A stretch of DNA of 64,000 nucleotides from Aquificaceae bacterium (GTDB lineage: Bacteria; Aquificota; Aquificia; Aquificales; Aquificaceae), in the NCBI GenBank assembly GCA_026981975.1, contig JALSHV010000007.1:1-64000 (forward strand), written 5' to 3'. Made by a program: the position numbers and the translations under genes. Positions 1 to 11,075 of this stretch are shown here, piece after piece (within the stretch, counting starts at the first letter, position 1; the number at the start of each line of letters is the position of its first letter). Under the pieces are notes generated by a model. The model saw nothing but the letters and a program-made list of their open reading frames with translations. It searched no databases and was not told the origin of the DNA.

Positions 1-1
1 T

Positions 2-619
2 TTGGATCAACTGAAGGAATTCCCTGTTGTATTTAAAGTAGGACCTGTTCTTTTTTTGGAAGGAGGAATAGAGATCTTAGAAAAAATAAAATCTGCTAAT
101 AAGGAGCTTTTTTTGGATTTAAAGCTTTACGATATTCCCAATACTGTAAGAAATGCGGTTACAAAGGCGGAAAGATTAGGAGTTGATTATATTACTCTTC
201 ACATTCTCGGTGGAGAAGGTATGCTAAAGTCAGCTGTTTCTGTCAGAAAGAGAATAAAACTCTTGGGAGTTACTCTTCTTACCAGTCAGGAGGAAGAACT
301 ACTAAGGTTGGTTCAAAGCGCCATAGATAAATCAGAAACCTTTGTTTTACATCTCTCAAAGCTTGCCGCCAAGGTTGGTTTGGACGGTGTTGTATGTTCA
401 GCCTATGAAGTTAGAAAAGTCAAAAAGGAAACCGGTATGTTCTGTGCGGTGCCGGGTATAAGGCTTTATCTTTCTCCAGAAGATCAGAGGAGAACCTCAA
501 GTCCGGAATTTGCAATTGCCGAAGGAGCGGATATGATAATACTTGGCAGGGAGATCTACAAGAGCAAAGATCCTGCCAGAATTGTAGAGGAGATTATAAG
601 CAGAATAAATGGACGTTAA
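2..619 (+). CDS. pyrF: Orotidine 5'-phosphate decarboxylase (5' end cut by window)
   Basis: Decarboxylates OMP to UMP, the last step of de novo pyrimidine synthesis, in the cytosol. The frame is open at the left edge, and about 20-25 N-terminal residues (first beta strand of the barrel) lie outside the window. The rest matches the family: FKVGP near the visible start, the catalytic DLKLYDIPNT block at about residues 39-48, a PGIR segment, and the phosphate-binding GADMIILGREI near the C-terminus. The visible TTG is not taken as the true start. The gene overlaps rsmG by 11 bases, so the two are probably co-transcribed. Confidence 0.93.
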   Translation: MDQLKEFPVVFKVGPVLFLEGGIEILEKIKSANKELFLDLKLYDIPNTVRNAVTKAERLGVDYITLHILGGEGMLKSAVSVRKRIKLLGVTLLTSQEEELLRLVQSAIDKSETFVLHLSKLAAKVGLDGVVCSAYEVRKVKKETGMFCAVPGIRLYLSPEDQRRTSSPEFAIAEGADMIILGREIYKSKDPARIVEEIISRINGR

Positions 620-1205
620 AACATTAAAAGAAATTTTTACCTCTTCTGGGTTTGATTTGAGTAATTTAAAAGCTGAGAAATTCCTTATCTTTATGGAAGA
701 AATTGAAAAGTGGAATAAATTTCACCGACTTGTTTCCTTTAAAAGCAGGAAAGAGCTTGTTGAACGTCACTTCATAGATTCTCTTTCCTTAGTCCGCTGC
801 TTCTGCGACTTGAAAATAGATTGGAAAGGTAAACATATAGCCGACGTGGGAAGCGGTGCGGGATTTCCCGGTATTCCTTTAAAAATATACTTAGAAGACT
901 TTAACCTTACTCTGATAGAATCTCTTTCCAAAAGGTGTAGCTTTTTAGAATATGTAAAAATTAAGCTTGAGTTAGATTACAAAGTTATTTGCCAAAGAGC
1001 GGAAAGGGTAAGGGAGAAGTTCCACATTGTCGTTGCCCGCGCACTGGGAGAGTTTGAAAGTGTAGCTCCGCTCTTAGAAGATCTTTCTGAAGGCTTTGTA
1101 TTCATTCTAAAAGGTAAAAACATAAAAGAAGATTGGCTTAAAAGCTACGGTTATTGTTTTTACAAAACGGAAATGGGTGGTATTCTGTGGAAGGAAATCT
1201 TTTAA
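609..1205 (+). CDS. rsmG: 16S rRNA m7G527 methyltransferase
   Basis: Methylates N7 of G527 (E. coli numbering) in 16S rRNA using SAM. The 198 residues are close to the usual 200-240. Motifs seen are the RHFIDSLSL segment typical of RsmG at about residues 53-61 and the SAM-binding loop DVGSGAGFPGIPL at about 79-91, followed by the acidic LTLIESLSKR strand. The ATG lies inside the end of pyrF (11-base overlap), which points to translational coupling. No other family fits this combination of motifs. Confidence 0.95.
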   Translation: MDVKTLKEIFTSSGFDLSNLKAEKFLIFMEEIEKWNKFHRLVSFKSRKELVERHFIDSLSLVRCFCDLKIDWKGKHIADVGSGAGFPGIPLKIYLEDFNLTLIESLSKRCSFLEYVKIKLELDYKVICQRAERVREKFHIVVARALGEFESVAPLLEDLSEGFVFILKGKNIKEDWLKSYGYCFYKTEMGGILWKEIF

Positions 1206-1240
1206 AATAAAATGTGTTTTAATTTTAAAACCATTTAAAA

Positions 1241-2296
1241 ATGGGATTGAGGGGCAGGTTTATAGATTTCATAGAAAGCTTAATTCCTCCTGAAGAGAAA
1301 TCACTCAATCCTATGCTACATAAAACTTCCTTTTTGAGAATGGCTCTTCTCGTTGTTCTGTGTATGATAGGTTCTGCAGCTTCTTTTTTATACGCCTATA
1401 TAGATTACCTTGAAGAGGATATATACGTTGCACTTCTTGAAACAATGGTGGGTTTTCTATTGGGAGCTAATCCTTTCATAGCAAGGAAATATAAAAATAT
1501 GGATTTTTTGGCAACTCTTTCTATATGTTCTTTTGGTTCTATCTTTATAGTAGCTATATTTGATGAACTACCGGAAGATAAGTCAAGCCTTATATGGCTT
1601 AGTGTTGTTCCCGCACTTATTTTTATAATGAAAGGAAAGAAAGGAATTTATTGGTCCCTTATATATCTTCTAATCCATTTCAGCTTTGTTCTTGTAAGCG
1701 GTAAGATGAATGTAAACGCTTTAATGGACACTTATTTAAGCTACCTTATAGTAAGTGTTATCTTTTATTTCTACGCATGGATGTCTGAAAGATACAGAGA
1801 GACATGGGAAAGTATAGCAAGGACAGATAATTTAACAGGTATTATGAATAGAGTAGCTTTTGAAGAAATTCTCAACAAAAAGGTTAAGGAAGCAAAGCTT
1901 TACAAAAAACCCATATCACTGATAATATTTGATGTAGATAACTTCAAAAGTATAAACGATACATACGGACATCTCTTCGGTGATAGAATTCTTAAAAAAG
2001 TAGCCTCTTTAATTGAAGAGAATATTGAAGAAGATCATATTTTCGCCAGATGGGGAGGAGAAGAGTTTATTCTCCTTCTACCAGATACGGATATTGAGAA
2101 AGCCTACACCTTAGCGGAAAAGCTTAGACGGAGGATACACTCTTACCGTTTTGCGGAAAATCTCAATGTAACTGCAAGCTTTGGAATAGCAGAACTTAGC
2201 AAGGAAGAAGACATCGTTAAATTCGTAGTAAGGGCGGATAACGCTCTTTATAAAGCCAAAAGAAACGGGAAGAACAGAGTAGAAATAGCGCATTGA
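1241..2296 (+). CDS. Membrane-bound diguanylate cyclase (GGDEF protein)
   Basis: Predicted to make cyclic di-GMP from two GTP. Residues about 30-185 hold five or six hydrophobic helices of an integral-membrane sensor region that I cannot assign to a named family. The C-terminal 165 residues are a GGDEF domain with the active-site variant RWGGEEF at about 270-276 and the conserved DxDxFKxxND segment (FDVDNFKSINDTYGH). The four residues that would form the inhibitory I-site (RxxD) read IEED, so the Arg is missing and product inhibition by this site is unlikely. No Shine-Dalgarno sequence is visible; the upstream 35 bases are A/T-rich. Confidence 0.92.
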   Translation: MGLRGRFIDFIESLIPPEEKSLNPMLHKTSFLRMALLVVLCMIGSAASFLYAYIDYLEEDIYVALLETMVGFLLGANPFIARKYKNMDFLATLSICSFGSIFIVAIFDELPEDKSSLIWLSVVPALIFIMKGKKGIYWSLIYLLIHFSFVLVSGKMNVNALMDTYLSYLIVSVIFYFYAWMSERYRETWESIARTDNLTGIMNRVAFEEILNKKVKEAKLYKKPISLIIFDVDNFKSINDTYGHLFGDRILKKVASLIEENIEEDHIFARWGGEEFILLLPDTDIEKAYTLAEKLRRRIHSYRFAENLNVTASFGIAELSKEEDIVKFVVRADNALYKAKRNGKNRVEIAH

Positions 2297-2310
2297 TTTA
2301 AAATAAACAC

Positions 2311-3078
2311 ATGCGTAAGGACGGAAGAAAAGAAGACGAGTTGAGATCAGTTCGCATCATAAGGGATTTCCTTACCTATCCGGAAGGTTCCTGCCTTGTA
2401 GAATTCGGAAATACCAAAGTTATATGTGCTGTTTCTGTTACTGATACAGTTCCGCCTTTTTTAAAGGGAAAAGGGCAAGGTTGGATTACCGCTGAGTATT
2501 CCATGCTTCCGCGGGCAACCCACAGTAGAAACATAAGGGAATCTGTGCAGGGGAAAATAAGCGGTAGAACCCATGAGATTCAAAGAATGATAGGAAGAGC
2601 TATGAGGAACGCTGTAAATTTAGCCAAGCTCGGAGAAAGAACCCTTTGGGTTGACTGTGATGTTATTCAAGCAGATGGCGGAACTAGAACCGCCTCAATA
2701 ACAGGGGCTTTTGTTGCCGTTACAGATGCTCTTATAAGGCTCTACGAAGAAGGACTGTTGTCAACGGTTCCCGTGAAGGATTTTGTTGCTGCCGTGAGTG
2801 TGGGTGTGGTAAGCGGAAAAGCAATGCTTGATTTAAATTTTGAAGAAGATTCTATAGCTACTGTGGATATGAACGTTGTCGGAACGGGAAGCGGGAAATT
2901 CTGTGAAATTCAAGCGGTGGGAGAAGAATACGTTTTTCCGCGGGAAGAACTGGACATTCTGCTTGATCTCGCTTCAAAGGGGATAGCGGAGCTTATAGAA
3001 CTTCAAAAGGCTTTGTATGAAACTAATATATCAGTAGGCTATTGGAAAAAGAAGAACGTAAAGGAGGTTCGCTTTTGA
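2311..3078 (+). CDS. rph: Ribonuclease PH
   Basis: Phosphorolytic 3'-to-5' exoribonuclease that trims tRNA 3' ends. The 255 residues cover the whole family length. It starts with [12 protein letters not shown] (family: RxDGRxxxElRp) and contains [26 protein letters not shown] and the phosphate-site region [18 protein letters not shown]. There is no Shine-Dalgarno sequence. TAAAAT at 2299-2304 ends six bases before the ATG, so the mRNA may be leaderless. The next gene follows after one base. Confidence 0.96.
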   Translation: MRKDGRKEDELRSVRIIRDFLTYPEGSCLVEFGNTKVICAVSVTDTVPPFLKGKGQGWITAEYSMLPRATHSRNIRESVQGKISGRTHEIQRMIGRAMRNAVNLAKLGERTLWVDCDVIQADGGTRTASITGAFVAVTDALIRLYEEGLLSTVPVKDFVAAVSVGVVSGKAMLDLNFEEDSIATVDMNVVGTGSGKFCEIQAVGEEYVFPREELDILLDLASKGIAELIELQKALYETNISVGYWKKKNVKEVRF

Positions 3079-3079
3079 A

Positions 3080-3769
3080 ATGATACCAATAAGGGACATA
3101 AACCCCTCTCGCACTTTTCCGATTGTAAATGTTGCGATTATAGTGATCTGTTCGTTAATATGGCTATACGAATGGCAGCTTTCAGGTAGAATTCTCTTAA
3201 CTATAAGAGGAGAAATAAACGCTCTGGAGATTTTTATAAGAGAATACGGACTTACTCCTTCCTTAGTGCTTGAAAAACCTTACACCCTTATAACTCATAT
3301 GTTTCTGCACGGAAGTTGGTTTCACATTATCGGAAATATGTGGTTTCTATGGGTCTTCGGTGACAACGTAGAAGATAGAATAGGTAAACTCAAGTATATC
3401 TTCTTTTATATAGCCTGCGGTTTAGGAGCTGCAACTGCTCAAATACTTATAAGTCTTATATTCGGTGGTGGACATGTTCCCATGGTGGGAGCAAGCGGAG
3501 CTGTAAGCGGGGTCCTCGGCGCGTATATGAGAATGTTTCCCCATGCAAGGGTTTTAGCTCTTATACCTGTTTTCTTTTTTATGACTTTCACCGAAATTCC
3601 CGCTCTCGTATTTATAGGTTTGTGGTTTCTTATACAGCTGATAAACGGAATAATAACCTTACCCATGGTAGGACTCGGTGGAGTTGCATGGTGGGCGCAT
3701 ATAGGGGGCTTTGTTGTGGGTTATCTTCTAATTGGTAAAATGCTTCCGAAAAATAGATATTATTATTAA
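3080..3769 (+). CDS. Rhomboid-family intramembrane serine protease
   Basis: Predicted to cleave transmembrane substrates within the lipid bilayer. About six hydrophobic segments are visible in 229 residues. Catalytic features are present: HGSWFHIIGNMWFLW (the HxxxxHxxxN element) at about 75-90, GASG with the nucleophile Ser at about 139, and the partner His in AWWAHIGGF at about 207. The substrate cannot be told from the sequence. It abuts rph and shares one base with the start of polA, so it belongs to the same transcription unit. Confidence 0.93.
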   Translation: MIPIRDINPSRTFPIVNVAIIVICSLIWLYEWQLSGRILLTIRGEINALEIFIREYGLTPSLVLEKPYTLITHMFLHGSWFHIIGNMWFLWVFGDNVEDRIGKLKYIFFYIACGLGAATAQILISLIFGGGHVPMVGASGAVSGVLGAYMRMFPHARVLALIPVFFFMTFTEIPALVFIGLWFLIQLINGIITLPMVGLGGVAWWAHIGGFVVGYLLIGKMLPKNRYYY

Positions 3770-5499
3770 TGGAATACGAATATGTATGTGAAAAAAAGGA
3801 AATTTCAAAGGTCCTAAATACACTGGATAAATCGGAAATTCTATTCCTTGATACGGAAACAACCTCTGATAGGATAAGACTACTTCAGATAGGAAACGAA
3901 AAAAAAGTATTTGTCATAGATCTTTTTGAAATTCCCGATTTTTTAATTCCTTTAAAAGATTTAATATCCCGCAAAGGAATAGTGGGTCACAATCTTAAAT
4001 TTGATCTTAAGTTTCTCCTTCCGCATAATGTAATCCCTTACGCGGTTTTTGACACTATGATAGCGAGCTATCTGTTGGGATACGAAAGGCACTCATTAAG
4101 TCATTTGGCGGAATCTATCCTGGGCTATACCTTAGACAAATCCCTTCAGCTTTCTGATTGGTCAAGAACAATTCTTTCCAAGCAACAAATAGAATACGCT
4201 GCTACTGACGTTATGGTAGTGAAAGAACTTTTTTTTAAATTAAGAGATAAATTAAATTCACTTCCTTCAATTGGCAGAGGAGAAGAACTGTTTAAAACCA
4301 GAACCGCTAAGGTGTTTAAACTAAACAATCCGGCGGTAATCATAGAAATGGCTTTTGTTCAGGAAGTTGCAAAGCTTGAACTAAGTGGTATTCCAGTTGA
4401 TAAAGAAGAAGTGGAGAAACTTCTACACGAATACGAAAGTAAACTTCAAAAACTTATAATGGATTTTTACATACATCACAGGGTAGATCCACTTTCTCCT
4501 AAACAGATAGGTTCTTTCCTCAAAAGTAGGATAGGGCTTGACCTTCCTGAAACGCGTAAGGGAAACCTTTCCACCGATGATAAAACCTTAGCAAAGTTCT
4601 CCCATATAGAGGAAGTAAGAGACATACTCAATATAAGAAAAGCAAAAAAAGTTCTTGATAAACTAAGAGAGCTTGGAAGTTATATAAAGAACAACAAAGT
4701 TTATCCGGAGTTCAGACAGATAGGAGCTGTGACGGGCAGAATGTCAAGCTCTAATCCTAACGTTCAGAACATACCCCGTGATATGAGAAGACTTTTTAAA
4801 GCTCAAGAGGGTGATACTTTTGTAATAGCTGACTTTTCTCAGATAGAGCTTAGAATCGCCGCAGAATACGTCGGCGATGAGAATATGGCTAAAGCCTTTA
4901 GAGAAGGAAAAGATCTTCACAGATATACAGCCAGTCTTATACTGGAAAAATCGGAAGAAGAGGTAACCTCTGAAGAAAGACAACTGGCAAAGGCAATGAA
5001 CTTCGGACTTATTTACGGAATATCAGCCAGAGGGCTTTCCGAATACGCTCAAAGTAGCTACGGTGTTAACCTTGAAATAGAAGCAGCGGACGTATTCAGA
5101 AAAAAGTTCTTTAGATTCTTCCCCGCTTTCAAGGAGTGGCACGATAGCGTAAAAAGAGAACTCAAGGAAAAAGGAGAAGTAAAGGGAACCACCCTTATGG
5201 GCAGACCCTATAGAGCTTCTACTTTTACTGATGCGGTAAATTATCCTGTTCAAGGAACAGGTGCGGATTTACTAAAATTGGCGGTTTTAATGTTTGATGT
5301 AGAAACTCGTAAAAAGAATTTGAAAGCAAGAGTAATTAATCTTATTCACGATGAAATTCTGGTTGAGTGTTCGGAAAGCCAAAAAGAAGAAGTAGAAGAA
5401 ATACTGCGAACAGCAATGCAGCAGGCGGGGCGCATAGTCCTAAAGCATATACCCGTTGAAGTGGAAAGCACCCTTGCTAAAAGGTGGATCAAAGGGTAA
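3769..5499 (+). CDS. polA: DNA polymerase I, short Aquificae type (3'-5' exonuclease plus polymerase)
   Basis: Family A DNA polymerase with a proofreading-type exonuclease domain and no N-terminal 5' nuclease domain. At 576 residues it is far shorter than the roughly 900 of E. coli Pol I. The exonuclease motif FLDTETT is at about residue 25, with later NLKFDLKFLL and YAATDVMV blocks. Polymerase motif A (DFSQIELRIAAEY) is at about 354, motif B (RQLAKAMNFGLIYG) at about 403 and motif C (HDE) at about 526. The exonuclease acidic residues look intact. This short form is characteristic of Aquifex relatives and was reported to resemble viral and apicoplast polymerases. Confidence 0.95.
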   Translation: MEYEYVCEKKEISKVLNTLDKSEILFLDTETTSDRIRLLQIGNEKKVFVIDLFEIPDFLIPLKDLISRKGIVGHNLKFDLKFLLPHNVIPYAVFDTMIASYLLGYERHSLSHLAESILGYTLDKSLQLSDWSRTILSKQQIEYAATDVMVVKELFFKLRDKLNSLPSIGRGEELFKTRTAKVFKLNNPAVIIEMAFVQEVAKLELSGIPVDKEEVEKLLHEYESKLQKLIMDFYIHHRVDPLSPKQIGSFLKSRIGLDLPETRKGNLSTDDKTLAKFSHIEEVRDILNIRKAKKVLDKLRELGSYIKNNKVYPEFRQIGAVTGRMSSSNPNVQNIPRDMRRLFKAQEGDTFVIADFSQIELRIAAEYVGDENMAKAFREGKDLHRYTASLILEKSEEEVTSEERQLAKAMNFGLIYGISARGLSEYAQSSYGVNLEIEAADVFRKKFFRFFPAFKEWHDSVKRELKEKGEVKGTTLMGRPYRASTFTDAVNYPVQGTGADLLKLAVLMFDVETRKKNLKARVINLIHDEILVECSESQKEEVEEILRTAMQQAGRIVLKHIPVEVESTLAKRWIKG

Positions 5500-5528
5500 A
5501 AAGAGAAGAAAGGGGGAGGGGAGGGGGG
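5498..5528 (+). other. 31-base homopurine tract between convergent genes
   Basis: From the base after the first T of the polA stop region to 5528 the + strand has only A and G. It ends in three G runs of five, four and six separated by single A residues. It fills the 36-base gap between the polA stop and the stop of the opposite lipoprotein gene. Such tracts can form triplex or G-quadruplex structures. Whether this one does, or acts as a terminator or polymerase pause, is inference. Confidence 0.5.
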
Positions 5529-5535
5529 CAGGCTT

Positions 5536-6654
5536 TTAATCTTCTTTCTCTATCTTCATAGCCTCACCAAGGGAGTTTACCTTCACTTCTACAATCCAAC
5601 CGATTTGCAGATTATCAAGGCATTCAGTTCCCGTATAATAAACATCACTGTATTCGCAGTGAGTCATGGAAGTAACAGATATATTTCCGACACCTTCTAT
5701 TGTAAAAGTGTTGTTTTGAGAATCTACTCCTGAAACCTTACCTTTTATCTCTGTCATAGATTTGTGAGGTGAATACCCTCCTTTACTTCCGCACTCTTCT
5801 GCTTCTTTTACTTCAAGCTCATCGGCGGTTATGGTGTCGGTGGTAGAAGGATCTTGATAAGTTTCTACTTCCACACACATATCCTTTTGTAGTTGAGCTA
5901 TACAGTCTGTAGCATCAGAGTAGTAAACATCACCTATTTCACAGCTTATACTGTTGGAAAGGTTGACTGTATAGATACTTCCTCTCCAAGAAAGTGCAAT
6001 ACTGTTGGTATTTGGATCAACGCTTTCAATAATTCCCTTTATTTCGTAATCGTGATCTTTTGAGGGTGTTATGGGTCCCACTTTAACTTCTTCTATCTGC
6101 CATGGATTGGTTGTGGTATTTACTTCAAACTCTTTAAGGTCAAAGTCAACAACCAGCTTACTGTTAGCTGTGGGATTCACAACACCGTTATATCTGATAT
6201 AACAAAGCTGATTTCCATTCTGATCTAACAAACCAGGAGGACAGTTTACCTCGTTGGGTTTTGTTGGCTTTTCGTCCATTTCTGTAAATATCGCATCATT
6301 ACAAGTGCCTGTGTTATCACATATCCTTGCTTTTTGATCAAGGATTATCTCAAGTCTACTGTAAGAACCTTGAGGAATGTTAACAGTATCCACATACTGT
6401 AAAACACCGTTCAGATCTGTTAAATCCACCTTTATACCGTTCGGATCGGAAAAGAGATTTACCTTATCGTTACAAGCAGGATCGCTACACAGACTGACTT
6501 CATAGACTGTCACTTCTACTACGGGGAAATTACTTGCAGGAGCATCTGTAAAGTAAAGTGAAACAGGTGTTGTATCTCCACCACCGCCACCACCGCAGCT
6601 GTAAAGTAATGCGCCGACTATCAAACCGGCTGACATGAGTATCTTCTTGCCCAT
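5536..6654 (-). CDS. DUF4382-domain lipoprotein with two C-terminal repeats
   Basis: Predicted exported lipoprotein of unknown function. The signal peptide ends in a lipobox (LLYSC, Cys about 20) followed by a Gly-rich linker. Residues about 30-190 match the DUF4382 pattern (SLYFTDAPAS, VEVTVYEVSL). The C-terminal part holds two similar units of about 75 residues at about 205-280 and 300-370. Each has a Cys, then DVYY, then a second Cys, resembling DUF5666 beta domains. The regular Cys pairs suggest disulfides or metal binding. A GGAGG site lies 8-13 bases before the ATG. It lies downstream of the cytochrome gene on the same strand, possibly uncoupled from it by a terminator. Confidence 0.82.
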   Translation of the reverse strand: MGKKILMSAGLIVGALLYSCGGGGGGDTTPVSLYFTDAPASNFPVVEVTVYEVSLCSDPACNDKVNLFSDPNGIKVDLTDLNGVLQYVDTVNIPQGSYSRLEIILDQKARICDNTGTCNDAIFTEMDEKPTKPNEVNCPPGLLDQNGNQLCYIRYNGVVNPTANSKLVVDFDLKEFEVNTTTNPWQIEEVKVGPITPSKDHDYEIKGIIESVDPNTNSIALSWRGSIYTVNLSNSISCEIGDVYYSDATDCIAQLQKDMCVEVETYQDPSTTDTITADELEVKEAEECGSKGGYSPHKSMTEIKGKVSGVDSQNNTFTIEGVGNISVTSMTHCEYSDVYYTGTECLDNLQIGWIVEVKVNSLGEAMKIEKED

Positions 6655-6730
6655 CTTTCCTACCTCCTTTGATTGATTTAGACGGTTTTAATAATAAAAG
6701 ATGAAAGTTACCTACAGGTTACCTCAAAAA

Positions 6731-6754
6731 AATTTAAAGGGGGAAAAACCCCTC
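6731..6754 (-). terminator. Rho-independent terminator after the cytochrome-barrel gene
   Basis: Read on the - strand, the stop codon of the cytochrome gene leads into AGGGG, a loop of T residues, CCCCT and then a T-rich run including seven T in a row. The stem is only about five pairs but is mostly G-C. It separates the cytochrome gene from the downstream lipoprotein gene, although read-through is possible. Confidence 0.55.
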
Positions 6755-8036
6755 AAAAGGCGAGATCAAGCAATAAAGAAGTTACGTTAGTGCTTGTTCC
6801 CGGATTGTATTTAGTTGTAGAGTATTCAGCACCCAATCTTACATTAGGTCTTATTAAATAGGAAAGGTGAAACACTGTATCTTTTCTTTCCAAACCACTT
6901 TCGTTTTGAGAAGTTACAGGATTGTCTGTTTTGTATTTGTAAGCACCGTAAAGAAGGGATAACGCTAAACGGTATTTCCAATAAAGATTTAGGGAAAGGT
7001 TGTATCCTCCGTGTTTGAATTCGGGACTTGTTGAGAAACTATCCTTTCCGTTTACGTAGAGCCCGTTAAACTCAAAAGTCAAATCTCCTACACTTTTTAT
7101 AAGTCCAAGATCCAAACCGAACCTTCTTGGCTTGAGTGTGTTGTTTCCTGCTCCTAATGGATCTGTAAGATTAGGATTGGCTTCGTCTTTTCCTGCGTAG
7201 TAGAAAGCTCCTATGTTTATATCTGCGGGCAGTCCGGAAGGTGTAAGTGCTACTCTACCGTAGAAATCAAAGGGATCGGATATATCCTTAGTTTTTATAT
7301 CGTCTTCGTCTCTGACTATTCCAGTGTAAAGTCCTCCACTGATATAAATCATATTCTCCACATAAGCGTAAACAGAAGCACCGTAGTTGTGTAAGTCCCA
7401 TAGATCAGATATTCCATTTTTCTTAACGGATTCCCAAACTGTTGTTTTAGATCTTGTTATGCGAGAGTATAGATTGAAGGATTCAAAAGGATCAGTTCCA
7501 GTGGGGGAAGTTTTACCACCTACGAGTCCTATTACTGTTTTACCTGCTTCGTATATAAAAGCTACTCTAACTATTTCAGGTTCAAAAGCGTGTCCTTCTT
7601 CAGAAGCAAAAGCGGCAAAAGTTCCCACATTTTCTGCCACTCTCCCCGCAAAGGCTACAACAAATTCATCGGGAATTAGAACTTCTCTGTCAGCTCCTTT
7701 CTGTTTACTGTAAGGCACTGAAAATATCCTTACAGTTACAGGACTGTTTTTAAGTATAGATTCTCCCTCACCGGTAACTATGTCTCCCATAGCTTTACCG
7801 TCGGTATATCCTCTCATTTTGAATATTCTTCCGTAAGAGTTTAATCTGGGAGGTATAGTATGACACGTCGCACAGGAAAGCCCTGTTTGCCGTGCAAAGC
7901 TCGGAACCGCTTTTGCTGTGCTTAATTTCACCAATTCCTTGGGAAGTTCGGGACATCTGCTGTTAAAATACTTATTAAAGGCTATCGGTAATGCAAGAAT
8001 AGACAAAGCTATTCCCCCTAAGTAAACCTTTTTCAT
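6753..8036 (-). CDS. Monoheme cytochrome with predicted outer-membrane beta-barrel
   Basis: The N-terminus (about 1-20) is a signal or anchor segment. One c-type heme site, CATCH, follows at residues 55-59 in a conserved-looking context (ARQTGLSCATCHTIPPRLN). The remaining 350 residues have alternating polar/hydrophobic, Tyr- and Gly-rich strands and end in a strand with a terminal Phe (SLLLDLAF), as in outer-membrane barrels. It therefore looks like a porin with a heme domain, perhaps an electron conduit or a peripheral redox protein. The physiological partner is unknown. A GGAGGTG site precedes the ATG. Downstream lies the DUF4382 lipoprotein. Confidence 0.8.
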   Translation of the reverse strand: MKKVYLGGIALSILALPIAFNKYFNSRCPELPKELVKLSTAKAVPSFARQTGLSCATCHTIPPRLNSYGRIFKMRGYTDGKAMGDIVTGEGESILKNSPVTVRIFSVPYSKQKGADREVLIPDEFVVAFAGRVAENVGTFAAFASEEGHAFEPEIVRVAFIYEAGKTVIGLVGGKTSPTGTDPFESFNLYSRITRSKTTVWESVKKNGISDLWDLHNYGASVYAYVENMIYISGGLYTGIVRDEDDIKTKDISDPFDFYGRVALTPSGLPADINIGAFYYAGKDEANPNLTDPLGAGNNTLKPRRFGLDLGLIKSVGDLTFEFNGLYVNGKDSFSTSPEFKHGGYNLSLNLYWKYRLALSLLYGAYKYKTDNPVTSQNESGLERKDTVFHLSYLIRPNVRLGAEYSTTKYNPGTSTNVTSLLLDLAF

Positions 8037-8071
8037 AATTCACCTCCCGTATTTAATAGTGTAAACTTATT

Positions 8072-10267
<2,196 letters not shown>

Positions 10268-10268
<1 letters not shown>

Positions 10269-10648
10269 TAAAGAGATTCTTCCATTATCCTCCTTATAGT
10301 TTCTTCTACTTCCTTTGCCACCGGTTCAAGATCTGGTTCGGAAAACATTTCAAGCATATTAGTTGGAGCTATAGTGCTGACAATTGTTTTCTTCTCTTTA
10401 TTAAAAATAGCTATACGACAAGGTAAAGCGGTTGCTATAAAAGGATTTTTAGAAAGGACCTTTTGGGCAGAGGAAGGTTGACATATTTCCACTATTACGC
10501 AAGAGTAGTCAATAGGTTTTCCTTTCCCCTCAAGGATTTTAGAAACTTCATGAACACTCAGCACACCGAACCCATACTCTTTTGCTTTTTCTTCTACAGT
10601 TTTACTGACTTCTTCCACACTTTTTTCACTCTCAAGACTTATCAGCAT
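10268..10648 (-). CDS. DUF302 family protein
   Basis: A 126-residue cytosolic protein of the DUF302 fold, whose function is unknown; some family members are linked to sulfur or redox metabolism. The family hallmarks seen are the N-terminal VEEVSKTVEEKAKEYGFGVLS stretch, the YSCVIVEICQPSSAQKVL middle and the ALPCRIAIFN strand. Two Cys (in SCVIVEIC) and one in LPCRI are present. An AGGAGG site lies seven bases before the ATG, inside the end of the upstream gene (17-base overlap). Confidence 0.85.
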
Positions 10649-11075
10649 TTTTTAACCTCCTGATTTCCCTTAATAGATCAAGATATATTTTATCAAGAAG
10701 ATCATCTACCGCTTTTCTGCGGGGAATGTCGCCGTATCCTCCGAAAGGTATGCTATAGGGAACAGAACCTCCAGCAATAAGAATTCTACCGTTTATCTTT
10801 ATTTCAAAACGCAGTGTAAGGTTATAGGAGCTTATCCTTTGTTTTGGAGTATAAGCTATAGGCACTTCTCCGAAGTGGATAACCCTTACTACAGCTCTCA
10901 GGGACTTTTCTTCACAGGAAAGAAGATAACCACTTTCTAAAAAAGCCTTCTCTACTGTTTTTCTTAAGCTGTATTCCACATAGGGATCTTCCCTTACGCC
11001 CTTTACCTCTTCTAAGCAAAGTTTTTGTCCGAAGGACAAGCCAACTATTAGTGCGTGTATTACTAAGAACCACAC
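10632..11075 (-). CDS. Predicted exported protein, LptE-like
   Basis: 147 residues with an N-terminal hydrophobic signal-like segment (residues 1-16) and an LptE-like outline: a mixed alpha/beta body with long amphipathic strands (SYNLTLRFEIKINGR) and a C-terminal helix with a run of basic residues. It starts with GTG, ten bases after AAGGAG, and overlaps the coaD end by 13 bases. No clear lipobox is seen; a Cys at residue 20 lacks the usual context. Family assignment is tentative; the role could equally be another envelope function. Confidence 0.6.
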   Translation of the reverse strand: MWFLVIHALIVGLSFGQKLCLEEVKGVREDPYVEYSLRKTVEKAFLESGYLLSCEEKSLRAVVRVIHFGEVPIAYTPKQRISSYNLTLRFEIKINGRILIAGGSVPYSIPFGGYGDIPRRKAVDDLLDKIYLDLLREIRRLKNADKS

